Below the pieces are notes generated by a model. The model was given only the letters and a program-made list of their open reading frames with translations. It had not been told where the DNA came from and did no database searches. From positions 1 through 15,316 of the forward strand of contig DAOWCP010000058.1 in NCBI GenBank assembly GCA_030639495.1: a stretch of DNA of 15,316 nucleotides. Direction: 5' to 3'. The number at the start of each line of letters is the position of its first letter. The first letter of the stretch is position 1. This document shows positions 8,308-15,316 of the stretch, one piece after another. The position numbers and the translations under genes are program-made. This DNA comes from JAGLTN01 sp023135255. Its GTDB lineage: Bacteria > Planctomycetota > Phycisphaerae > Sedimentisphaerales > Anaerobacaceae.

Positions 8308-9291
8308 ATGAGGATTTTGGTTTGCGGCGGTGCCGGTTACATCGGCAGCAATATGACAGCGGTTCTTGCAAACGAAGGATTGGAACCAATTGTTTATGAC
8401 AACTTAAGTAAAGGCCATATTCAGGCTATCAGCGATGTTGAATTTGTTCAGGGGGATTTAAACGACTTCGACCTACTGGTCAATACGATGAAAGACTATA
8501 AGATCGAAGCAGTAATGCATTTTGCCGCTTTTATCGAAGTCGGTGAATCTGTGGCTTGGCCTTTGAAATATTACCACAATAATGTTTCAAATACACAGAA
8601 TCTATTATCCGCGATGGAAGCAGCTGAGGTGGAAAAATTTATATTCAGCTCTACTGCTGCAACTTATGGGATGCCAAAGAAAACTCCTATAACTGAGGAT
8701 ACGAAAAAATTGCCGATCAATCCTTATGGTGAAACAAAACTGGCTGTCGAGAAAATGTGTCACTGGCAAAGCAATGCGGGCAAATTAAAATATGCGACTC
8801 TTAGATACTTCAATGCTTGCGGCGCCGGACAGGATGCTACCCTCGGCGAAGACCACAGACCCGAATCTCACTTAATACCGCTGATTATTCAGGCAGCGAT
8901 GGGCAAACGTCAGGATATAAAAATATTCGGCACCGACTATGAGACAACAGACGGAACATGTATTCGTGATTATATCCATGTTGAAGACCTGGCATCGGCA
9001 CATCTGCTGGCTTTGAAAAAACTGGATAGTTCAAAAGAGCTGATATACAACCTCGGCAACGGAGCCGGTTATTCGGTGCGAGAGGTAATAGATACTGTTA
9101 AAAAAGTTTCAGGTAAAGATTTTAAGGTTACCGAGGCCACCCGCAGAGCGGGCGACCCGGCAGTATTGACTTCCGACGCTTCAAAAGCAGTTAATGAATT
9201 AGGTTGGAAGACGAAGTTTGCCGATCTGGAAACCATCGTGGAATCGGCATGGAAATGGCACAATGGGCATCCGAATGGATATGAGGGTTGA
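8308..9291 (+). CDS. galE: UDP-glucose 4-epimerase
   Basis: This cytoplasmic NAD-dependent enzyme interconverts UDP-glucose and UDP-galactose in the Leloir pathway and supplies UDP-galactose for surface glycans. It is an extended SDR of 327 residues, normal for GalE. The NAD-binding motif GGAGYIGS is at 7-14. The catalytic triad is Thr116 (in FSSTAATYG, where E. coli has Ser124), Tyr140 and Lys144 (PYGETK). RYFNACGAG (166-174) and CIRDYIHVEDLA (218-229) are typical GalE blocks. At the position equivalent to E. coli Tyr299 the sequence has Leu287 (GDPAVLTSDAS), as in Bacillus-type enzymes, so N-acetylated substrates may also fit (inference). AAGGA at 8292-8296 precedes the ATG. Its place between a lipoprotein and two sugar kinases suggests hexose assimilation. 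Confidence 0.95.
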   Translation: MRILVCGGAGYIGSNMTAVLANEGLEPIVYDNLSKGHIQAISDVEFVQGDLNDFDLLVNTMKDYKIEAVMHFAAFIEVGESVAWPLKYYHNNVSNTQNLLSAMEAAEVEKFIFSSTAATYGMPKKTPITEDTKKLPINPYGETKLAVEKMCHWQSNAGKLKYATLRYFNACGAGQDATLGEDHRPESHLIPLIIQAAMGKRQDIKIFGTDYETTDGTCIRDYIHVEDLASAHLLALKKLDSSKELIYNLGNGAGYSVREVIDTVKKVSGKDFKVTEATRRAGDPAVLTSDASKAVNELGWKTKFADLETIVESAWKWHNGHPNGYEG

Positions 9292-9324
9292 TTATTAATA
9301 TTTTACGAGAAAGATTTTTACAAA

Positions 9325-10284
9325 ATGAGTAAGATTTATATCGGCATTGACATAGGCGGAACAAACATTAAATTTGGTGTCTTTGACAAAGACCTTAATA
9401 TAATCGGCAAGTCATCGATAGAGGCAAAGGTTGAGACCGGCGCTGAGGTAATGATTGACAGAATCGGCAGCCATATTGAAAAGATCACTGCTGATAACAA
9501 TTATACTACCGAAGACGTAAAGGCTGTCGGTATGGGCTCTACCGGTCAGTTCAACCTGACTGAAGGGATCATGTACAGCTGTCCTAATATGCCTTTATTT
9601 AAAAATGTTCCGATCAGAAAAATGCTGAGCGACAGAACTTCCAAGCCTTGCGTTATCGAAAATGATGCCAATACCGCCTGTTATGGCGAATATGCCTGCG
9701 GCGCGGGGCAAGGTTCCGACAATATGGTTTTCTTTACTCTCGGCACAGGTATCGGTGGAGGCATTATCCTCGATGGCAAACTTGTGCACGGCACAGACGA
9801 CAGCGGCGGAGAGTTGGGGCACATAATTATACACCCCGGAGGCAGGCTTTGCGGGTGCGGCCAAAGGGGTTGTATCGAGGCCTATGCTTCGGCATCATCG
9901 ACTGCAAGAAGAGCAACCGAAGCAGTTATCGCATGTGAGCCTTCAAGTTTGAAAGAAGTACTCGACGAAAAAGGGGCAATAAGCTGTAAAGATGTTTTCG
10001 TCCATGCTGCAAAAGGTGATAAGTTGGCAGAAAAAATAGCCGACGAAACCGCAAGAGACCTGGCTATAGTATGTATTATTATGAGGCATGTTACCGAGCC
10101 TCATAAATTTGTCTTTTCAGGCGGAATGATCGCCGCCGGTGAACCGCTGCTCAATGCGATAAAAAAACATTTTGCAGATATGATCTGGTCTATGAAAAAA
10201 GAAGATGTTGAAATATGTTTTGCGCAGCTCGGCGAAGATTCAGGAATTATCGGAGCCGCTGCTTTAGCAAGGGACATCAAATAA
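9325..10284 (+). CDS. ROK-family sugar kinase, first of tandem pair
   Basis: ROK kinases phosphorylate hexoses such as glucose, fructose, mannose or N-acetyl sugars with ATP in the cytoplasm; glucokinase is the commonest role. The 319-residue protein has the phosphate loop GIDIGGTN (7-14), the catalytic base Asp114 in ENDAN, the GTGIGGG loop (140-146), the sugar-binding GELGH (162-166) and the zinc site with His166, Cys176, Cys178 and Cys183 (CGCGQRGC). There is no N-terminal helix-turn-helix, so it is a kinase and not a NagC/Mlc-type repressor. Unusually, the region that reads SPGP in its neighbour is STGQ here (72-75), losing the family proline near the sugar pocket, so the substrate may differ. 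The ribosome-binding site is poor (only GAAAG, 9309-9313), so translation may be low or coupled. It lies 33 bp after galE. Confidence 0.9.
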   Translation: MSKIYIGIDIGGTNIKFGVFDKDLNIIGKSSIEAKVETGAEVMIDRIGSHIEKITADNNYTTEDVKAVGMGSTGQFNLTEGIMYSCPNMPLFKNVPIRKMLSDRTSKPCVIENDANTACYGEYACGAGQGSDNMVFFTLGTGIGGGIILDGKLVHGTDDSGGELGHIIIHPGGRLCGCGQRGCIEAYASASSTARRATEAVIACEPSSLKEVLDEKGAISCKDVFVHAAKGDKLAEKIADETARDLAIVCIIMRHVTEPHKFVFSGGMIAAGEPLLNAIKKHFADMIWSMKKEDVEICFAQLGEDSGIIGAAALARDIK

Positions 10285-10309
10285 TGTCCTGTATTCAGAG
10301 GAACTTGTG

Positions 10310-11308
10310 ATGAGTAAATATTACCTGGGGATTGACCTTGGCGGCACTAATTTAAAAGTCGGCTGCTTTGACAGCGAACTAAACCAGATCGCAAAGACAC
10401 TAAATCCGACCCATGCGGATATGGGCCCTGAAGCTGTGATCGATAGGATCGAAGAGACAACAAAAAAGCTCCTCAGCGAAAATAATCTTACGCTTGACGA
10501 TATCATCTCGGTTGGAATAGGCTCACCCGGGCCTGCTGATATTTCTGAGGGTATAGTGGTATCAGCGCCAAATTTGCCGGAGTTTCAGAATGTTCCTCTA
10601 AAACAGCTTGTCAGTGAAAGACTTGGTAAAGATGTTGTCTTTGAAAATGACGCCAATGCTGCCTGCTGGGGTGAATACGTCGTGGGAGCGGGCAGAGGTG
10701 TTAAGGATATGATTTTCTTTACGCTCGGCACAGGTATCGGCGGCGGGATCATAAGCAACGGCGAACTGGTTCACGGCTTTGGAGACAATGCAGCGGAGCT
10801 TGGTCACATGATCATCTACCCACACGGTGGAAGATTTTGCGGCTGTGGTCAAAGAGGCTGTGTCGAGGCTTATGCTTCTGCATCCTCAACTGCAAGAAGA
10901 GCAACCGAAGCCATTCAGGCAGGAACACCGTCAAGTTTGAAAAAAGTTTACAAAGAAAAAGGACATATCAGCTGTAAAAATGTATTTGACCACGCTGCAC
11001 AAGGGGATAAATTCGCAAATGAAATAATCAAGGGCACCGCTGAAGCTCTCGGCATCTTATGCGTCAACATTATTCACATAACAGGCCCGCAAAGGGTTGT
11101 CTTTGCAGGTGGAATGATCGCTGCTGGTGAACCTTTGCTGAAAAGCATTAAAGAATATTTCAACTACCACATCTGGCCTTTGAAACAGGAAAAACTCGAA
11201 ATCTGTTTTGCTACTCTCGGCGAAGACGCAGGAATCATAGGCACCGCCGCCTTGGCAGTACACCAAAACCAAAAGCTGAGAACTGAGAAATCATCCGACA
11301 TGTCCTGA
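10310..11308 (+). CDS. ROK-family glucokinase-like kinase, second of tandem pair
   Basis: This is a paralogue of the previous gene and a probable ATP-dependent glucokinase. The ATG at 10310 is preferred over the GTG at 10307: AGAGGA (10297-10302) is then well spaced, and MSKYYLGID matches the MSKIYIGID start of its neighbour. It gives 332 residues. Motifs: GIDLGGTN (7-14), canonical SPGP (72-75), Asp114 in ENDAN, GTGIGGG (140-146), AELGH (162-166), and zinc ligands His166, Cys177, Cys179 and Cys184. The PNLP/EFQNVP region around 87-96 is typical of glucokinases. It also lacks a DNA-binding domain. The last dozen residues are polar and absent from the neighbour. It ends the operon; a separate promoter follows. 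Glucose is the likeliest substrate, but mannose, allose or an N-acetyl sugar cannot be ruled out. Confidence 0.91.
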   Translation: MSKYYLGIDLGGTNLKVGCFDSELNQIAKTLNPTHADMGPEAVIDRIEETTKKLLSENNLTLDDIISVGIGSPGPADISEGIVVSAPNLPEFQNVPLKQLVSERLGKDVVFENDANAACWGEYVVGAGRGVKDMIFFTLGTGIGGGIISNGELVHGFGDNAAELGHMIIYPHGGRFCGCGQRGCVEAYASASSTARRATEAIQAGTPSSLKKVYKEKGHISCKNVFDHAAQGDKFANEIIKGTAEALGILCVNIIHITGPQRVVFAGGMIAAGEPLLKSIKEYFNYHIWPLKQEKLEICFATLGEDAGIIGTAALAVHQNQKLRTEKSSDMS

Positions 11309-11338
11309 GTTTGGGCTATACATAAAACTATTTCTCTC

Positions 11339-11367
11339 TTCATTTTTAACAGCTTTTGTGGTATAAT
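11339..11367 (+). promoter_or_regulatory. Probable promoter of SGNH esterase gene
   Basis: A perfect TATAAT (11362-11367) lies 17 bases after a weak -35, TTCATT (11339-11344, three of six matches). It would start transcription near 11374, about 45 bases before the ATG at 11418, which has AGGTG at 11404-11408. Confidence 0.5.
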
Positions 11368-11417
11368 TGATTTTGTATAAGGCTATATTGTGTGTTTTTC
11401 AGTAGGTGGGTAAATAG

Positions 11418-13193
11418 ATGAAAATCCGGGTTGTATTAATTTTATTAGTGCTTTTGTTAACATGCTCATCCGTTTTTGGTGAATATCAAATCAAGATACT
11501 TCCTATAGGTGATTCTATCACACATACAAGTTCTTCGTATTACAGCTATCGCTATAACTTGTGGAAGAAACTCATAGATCATAACATCAGTTTTGACTTT
11601 GTCGGCTCGATGGATACTAATTTTGGGGGAAATCCAGATTGGCCTGAATATAAAGACTTAAGCTTCGATACGGACCATGAAGGACACTACGGGTGGAGAG
11701 CTGATGAATTGCTATACGGACGAGCATCAGTTCCCGGAGAGGGCAAACTCACAGAATGGCTTGAGGTATATACACCTGATATCGTACTGCTGCACATCGG
11801 CACTAATGATATCGGAGCAAGCCAAAGTCATACCAGCACTGCTAACGAAATCAAACAGATAATAGACACTATCAGGCTGAAGAACCCGGATGTCACTGTA
11901 CTGCTGGCGAAAATCATCCCCAGAAACTGGACGTACAATGACATTGTCGCTTTCAATGAATATATAGAACCCATAGCACAGGAGAAAAGTCTGCTGAACT
12001 CCCCTGTCGTCGTTGTCGATCAGTGGACAGGATTCAGTCATGAAGAAGATACATACGACGGCACACATCCTGACGCCAGCGGTGAAGAAAAAATGGCGGA
12101 AAAATGGATACAGGCAATATTGCCTTGCCTGAAATATTTTGACAGTAATATAAATCTTGACGACAAAGTGGATTCTGCTGACCTTGCTTACATTGCGGAA
12201 AACTGGACAGCAGAGCTTTCCGCTAACCTGTATCTCGGCGAAAATTTCAATGATGTTAATAGTGCAACCACATCATCGTCGGTCTATGTCGGTAATTCCC
12301 CCACTAACTCTTATCAGCCTGACAATCTTGAACCAAACAATATATATTACTGGCGAATAGATGAAACAGATGCTAACGGAACGCACAAAGGCGACGTCTG
12401 GCAATTTACTACCAGCTCTGGTGACAGTAATATCGGATATTGGAAGCTTGACGGAAAAACAGAAGATTCAAGCGGTAATAATAATGACGGAACTACATTG
12501 GGAAATCTTTCAACAGAAACAGATCCCAACTGGGGCAGGTGCTTTTCTTTTGACGGGGATGATGATTATATACAGATGCCAAATGAACCGGCATTCGACC
12601 TTACAACCCAGATAACAATAGCGGCATGGGTTCGTCTCGATACTGATGAAGATGGTATATATACTATTGCATCAAAGGGTAACAGTTTCTGGCTGTATCT
12701 CGATAATTACGCCAAGTCCACTGTTTTTTACTGCGAGGGGCTTGACAGACCCGTGCAAAGCTGGATCGACATCTGCGACGGCCAATGGCACCATGTCGTT
12801 GCTGTCTATGATGGTACAGAAAGAGCAATATACATCGACGGCATTAAGGATGCTTTCAGGGCAACAACCGGGGCAATGGCATTAAATGATGAGCATCTGC
12901 TTCTCGGCAACAATGAATTGAACGAAGAAAGCAATAATTTTAAGGGTATGATAAGGGAATTGCGAATTTACTCTGAAAGATTGTCAGATGACCAGATTCT
13001 CTGGCTAAGCAAAACAGATAATTACAGCCCACAGCCTTTCGATGGTCAAAATAATGTCAGCTGTGATTCGGTATTAATGTTTTTCCCGCAGTTGTGGATG
13101 AATAATAAACCAGCTGATCTTAATAAAGACTTTACTATCGACTTCAAAGACTTCTCAATACTGGCAAAAGACTGGCTCGAAAATATTTATTGA
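11418..13193 (+). CDS. Secreted SGNH/GDSL esterase with split FN3-like, LamG and dockerin-like modules
   Basis: This is an extracellular serine esterase, probably removing acetyl or other acyl groups from polysaccharide, as in CE3-like acetylxylan esterases. The signal peptide is residues 1-21 (ends SVFG). The SGNH domain spans 24-235: GDS with nucleophile Ser33, Gly92 in HYGWRADE, GTND with Asn130, and DGTHP with Asp214 and His217, so the catalytic set is complete. Then come one dockerin-like loop (NINLDDKVDSAD, about 244-255), an FN3-like piece lacking its first strands (about 268-333, YYWRIDE and KGDVWQF), a LamG domain (338-530), a short stretch matching the start of an FN3-like module (SPQPFDGQNNV, 537-547), and a second dockerin-like loop (DLNKDFTIDFKD, about 567-578) at the very C-terminus. 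The order suggests rearrangement. Esterase class is firm; the acyl substrate is inferred. Confidence 0.9.
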   Translation: MKIRVVLILLVLLLTCSSVFGEYQIKILPIGDSITHTSSSYYSYRYNLWKKLIDHNISFDFVGSMDTNFGGNPDWPEYKDLSFDTDHEGHYGWRADELLYGRASVPGEGKLTEWLEVYTPDIVLLHIGTNDIGASQSHTSTANEIKQIIDTIRLKNPDVTVLLAKIIPRNWTYNDIVAFNEYIEPIAQEKSLLNSPVVVVDQWTGFSHEEDTYDGTHPDASGEEKMAEKWIQAILPCLKYFDSNINLDDKVDSADLAYIAENWTAELSANLYLGENFNDVNSATTSSSVYVGNSPTNSYQPDNLEPNNIYYWRIDETDANGTHKGDVWQFTTSSGDSNIGYWKLDGKTEDSSGNNNDGTTLGNLSTETDPNWGRCFSFDGDDDYIQMPNEPAFDLTTQITIAAWVRLDTDEDGIYTIASKGNSFWLYLDNYAKSTVFYCEGLDRPVQSWIDICDGQWHHVVAVYDGTERAIYIDGIKDAFRATTGAMALNDEHLLLGNNELNEESNNFKGMIRELRIYSERLSDDQILWLSKTDNYSPQPFDGQNNVSCDSVLMFFPQLWMNNKPADLNKDFTIDFKDFSILAKDWLENIY

Positions 13194-13233
13194 AAAACAA
13201 ATCCCTCTTAATTCCAACCATATCTGCGTATAG

Positions 13234-13271
13234 TGCCTGCCTTGAAGCAGGTATAAATTCTGAAAATTTAT
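13234..13271. repeat. Two abutting hairpins after SGNH gene
   Basis: A 7-bp stem with one G-T wobble (TGCCTGC 13234-13240, GCAGGTA 13247-13253) shares its last base with a second 7-bp AT stem (ATAAATT 13253-13259, AATTTAT 13265-13271). They lie 40-80 bases after the stop at 13193. No T-run follows, so this could be a weak terminator or a processing structure. The rest of the 13194-13439 gap shows no convincing promoter. Confidence 0.3.
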
Positions 13272-13439
13272 CCTATAAACCCGCTTAATGTGAAAAATGT
13301 TAGTTTATTGCATTACCAGCAATTAAAATAATCAGAATCTTGCAATAAAAGAATGTGCTACTGCATCCATATTCCGGTAGAATCTATTAGTTCGTGAAAG
13401 CAATACAATAATTTTAATCCATATGAAAGGGTGAAAAAC

Positions 13440-14522
13440 ATGAAAAAATATCTGGTAATTCTGGCTTTGGCAGTTATATCTCTTTGTCTTATTTGCAGCG
13501 GTTGTCAATCTGAAAATGTCGCTGAAGAAAAAGTGACCCCAGCCAAGCCCTCCGCAGAGAAAGCCAAAACCGCTGTGGAGGCTCCGTCCCGGTCATCCCG
13601 GTCTCGCAGAGGGGGATTTTACGGTGATTGGCAGGTCGAGGTCAATTACAATGAAAGGACAATGGAATCGATTCTGTCGTTTTCCAGGGACGAGAATGGC
13701 AACCAAATCGGTCAGTGGATAAGTTTTTGGGGACTTAATGAACTGAAAGACGTTGAGTATGAAGATGGTCAGCTCAGCTTTATCCAGGTTCGAAAAAATC
13801 GTGAAGGCGAATCTGTCATATCAAACTTCGAAGGGACTATCGAAGATGGAAAACTATCCGGAACCATATCGAGTGACAGAGGCGAGTATAAGCTACAGGG
13901 CAAACGCAGCCCAAGAATATCCAGGGCTGTCGGTAGCTGGGAAATGAAACTCAAAAGGGGCGATCGGGAATTCACATCAACGCTTGTTATTAACGCTGAC
14001 AATGAAAACGAGCTTACTGCCCAATGGCAAAGCCAACATCGCGAATATGAGATCACTGATATAGACTACGAACGAGGCAAGCTTACCTTTAAGAGAAAAA
14101 GCAAAAATCAGGACAGTCAGAGAGAATCTACATTTGAAGGAACCGTCAAGAGGGACACACTTTCCGGTGTCTTAAAGTCAGAAAGAGGAGAAACTACTGT
14201 TGAGGGAAAACGGATTGGCGCATCTCTTATCGGCAACTGGAATCTTGAAGTCACATCCGAGCGAGGCAGCCGTAAACAGAGACTGAAAATCAATCCTGAT
14301 ATGAGCGGATTGTATGGGGCTATTGCAATCGAGAAGGTCAATCTTGAAGATAACAAAGTGAGTTTTAAGATCAATCTGGAATTTGGTGAGCGGAAATTTG
14401 AAATGAGCTTCGAAGGAAAACTGGATGAGTCGAAGCTTACAGGAGAGTTGACAACTTCCAGAGGAACCCAGAAAGTAACGGGTACGAAAGTTGTCCGCAG
14501 ATCCAGACGCCGTACAAGGTAA
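13440..14522 (+). CDS. Lipoprotein with three tandem beta-rich repeats, unknown function
   Basis: The ATG at 13440 is chosen because GAAAGGG (13425-13431) then has normal spacing; the in-frame GTG at 13431 would overlap it. The 360-residue product has a lipoprotein signal ending LICSGC, with the lipidated cysteine at 22. A low-complexity linker follows (Ala/Lys/Glu, then RSSRSRRGG at 51-59). Three repeats of about 95 residues follow: 60-157, 163-259 and 263-350. Each opens with G-x-W (GDW 62, GSW 165, GNW 265) and closes with FEG, L-S/T-G, RG and a final GK or GT. The alternating polar/hydrophobic pattern suggests small beta barrels or sandwiches. The C-terminus is strongly basic (RRSRRRTR). 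It is likely an anchored envelope protein that could bind acidic glycans (inference). I do not recognise a named family. It ends 14 bases before an intrinsic terminator. Confidence 0.82.
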   Translation: MKKYLVILALAVISLCLICSGCQSENVAEEKVTPAKPSAEKAKTAVEAPSRSSRSRRGGFYGDWQVEVNYNERTMESILSFSRDENGNQIGQWISFWGLNELKDVEYEDGQLSFIQVRKNREGESVISNFEGTIEDGKLSGTISSDRGEYKLQGKRSPRISRAVGSWEMKLKRGDREFTSTLVINADNENELTAQWQSQHREYEITDIDYERGKLTFKRKSKNQDSQRESTFEGTVKRDTLSGVLKSERGETTVEGKRIGASLIGNWNLEVTSERGSRKQRLKINPDMSGLYGAIAIEKVNLEDNKVSFKINLEFGERKFEMSFEGKLDESKLTGELTTSRGTQKVTGTKVVRRSRRRTR

Positions 14523-14536
14523 GGAACAATATATTG

Positions 14537-14571
14537 AGCCTGCTGGACGAATCTTCAGCAGGCTTTTTTTT
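14537..14571 (+). terminator. Intrinsic terminator of the three-repeat lipoprotein gene
   Basis: A perfect 9-bp GC-rich stem (AGCCTGCTG 14537-14545, CAGCAGGCT 14556-14564) with a 10-base loop runs into eight T residues (14564-14571). On the minus strand no T-run follows the stem, so it acts on the plus-strand gene. Confidence 0.93.
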
Positions 14572-14601
14572 CTGCAATATACGATGAAAGTTTTATTGGC
14601 C

Positions 14602-15316
14602 TTAGTCGGAAGTAATTTGCACTTTCCACAATTTTTCGTTGGGGAAATCGCCCCACTGCTTGTCTTTGGCGTTTGCTTTTAGCTGATCGACAATTTCCAG
14701 CCAGCGGTCGCAACGGTTTTTCAAAGTATATCCGCCATCCCAGAAAACTCCCTCATCTGCCGAATATTCATTATGCAGTGCGGTATATTTTTGAGAATAA
14801 TCTACGTAACGTTTGTAAGACTGGTCGGCGAGTTGAAATTGTTTTTGTGCTTCCGCGACATTCTTTAAATACTCCCCGGTTGTAGCAGAATTACCGTAGG
14901 CCTTTTCGAGAGCTCTTAAGCCTTTAAACTGATATATTATATTAAACTTTTGGTTCACATAATAATCCCAGCTGAGTTTGGCTTTTGCGATTCTCTTTTT
15001 CAGTAACTCCGGATCGGCAGAGGTTTGAGCAAGACTTTCAGCCTGTTTGAAAAACCCCTGCGCATCATTGTCGAACCCTACCATTGTCCTGGAAAAACCC
15101 ATTAAACCAGACTCATATTTGCCATCATAATCCGGATTTACAGGCGGAGACCTGTGCACTTGCCAGGGAGCAAAAGCGTCATGATTAGCAGCATAATGAA
15201 AGACTCTTTTGCTGGTGAGATGAGCGTTTTCATTTCCGAGGTAAAAATTGCACATTGATTGAGCTGCCGGGCCATAATAATTATCGAAAAATTCCCGATT
15301 AAGTTCTGCACTACAA
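14602..15316 (-). CDS. C-terminal part of a DUF4838-like protein (partial)
   Basis: The stop is TAA at 14604-14602. The reading frame has an internal ATG at 15255 but stays open without a stop to the window edge, so this is the 3' end of a larger gene, with at least 237 residues visible. The first visible part, ELNREFFDNYYGPAA, followed by helical segments and AESLAQTSADPELLKKRI, resembles the end of DUF4838 proteins, which occur with glycoside hydrolases in Planctomycetota, Lentisphaerae and Bacteroidetes and are thought to act on glycans. The later region is alpha-helical with many aromatic residues (WDYYVNQKF, RYVDYSQKY) and ends with a short strand (LWKVQITSD). No catalytic residue can be named. 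Start, signal peptide and N-terminal domains lie outside the window. The family call is from memory of pattern and is moderate. Confidence 0.6.
   Translation of the reverse strand, partial: CSAELNREFFDNYYGPAAQSMCNFYLGNENAHLTSKRVFHYAANHDAFAPWQVHRSPPVNPDYDGKYESGLMGFSRTMVGFDNDAQGFFKQAESLAQTSADPELLKKRIAKAKLSWDYYVNQKFNIIYQFKGLRALEKAYGNSATTGEYLKNVAEAQKQFQLADQSYKRYVDYSQKYTALHNEYSADEGVFWDGGYTLKNRCDRWLEIVDQLKANAKDKQWGDFPNEKLWKVQITSD

Noticed and set aside
10307..10309. GTG start for the second ROK gene
   Set aside because: The ATG at 10310 is better spaced from AGAGGA and lines up with the start of its paralogue.
9325..11308. ROK proteins as NagC/Mlc-like repressors
   Set aside because: Both start directly at the ATP-binding motif; neither has an N-terminal helix-turn-helix.
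13431..13433. GTG start for the three-repeat lipoprotein
   Set aside because: It overlaps the likely Shine-Dalgarno sequence; the ATG at 13440 fits.
14537..14571. Bidirectional terminator also serving the minus-strand gene
   Set aside because: The minus strand has A residues before the stem and no T-run after it.
1..15316. Mobile element, CRISPR array, tRNA or rRNA
   Set aside because: No transposase or integrase, no regularly spaced repeats and no recognisable RNA gene were seen on either strand.

Overview
The window most likely comes from a polysaccharide-degrading planctomycete of the class Phycisphaerae (inference). The evidence is a set of secreted enzymes built from LamG sandwiches, a YYWR/KGDVW-type fibronectin-III-like module and dockerin-like calcium-loop repeats, together with small lipoproteins of unfamiliar type and moderately AT-rich DNA. 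No rRNA, tRNA, CRISPR array, transposase or integrase was seen, so the lineage call rests on domain style alone.

Layout. 130-2502 (+): secreted GH51 alpha-L-arabinofuranosidase. 2571-3029 (+): small coiled-coil membrane protein. 3136-5469 and 5490-7412 (both -): two-gene operon of multi-domain GH16 enzymes, 20 bp apart. 7413-7724: divergent regulatory region with a sigma70-like promoter for each direction and a 12-bp perfect palindrome. 7725-11308 (+): apparent operon of an unknown lipoprotein, GalE and two tandem ROK-family sugar kinases (gaps 16, 33 and 25 bp). 11418-13193 (+): secreted SGNH-type esterase with accessory modules in an odd order, behind its own probable promoter. 13440-14522 (+): lipoprotein made of three tandem beta-rich repeats, closed by a clear intrinsic terminator at 14537-14571. 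14602-15316 (-): C-terminal part of a gene resembling DUF4838 proteins; it runs off the window.

How the genes may work together (inference): GH51 removes arabinose side chains, the SGNH enzyme removes ester groups, and the GH16 pair cuts a beta-1,3- or beta-1,4-linked glucan or galactan backbone outside the cytoplasm. Inside, the ROK kinases phosphorylate released hexose and GalE interconverts UDP-glucose and UDP-galactose. No transporter, cohesin, sensor or regulator gene lies in the window. The substrate cannot be fixed from sequence alone; an arabinogalactan-like or mixed beta-glucan substrate is a hypothesis.

Three start sites were corrected from the longest open frame using ribosome-binding sites (7412 on the minus strand, 10310, 13440), and the last gene was extended to the window edge because its frame stays open.
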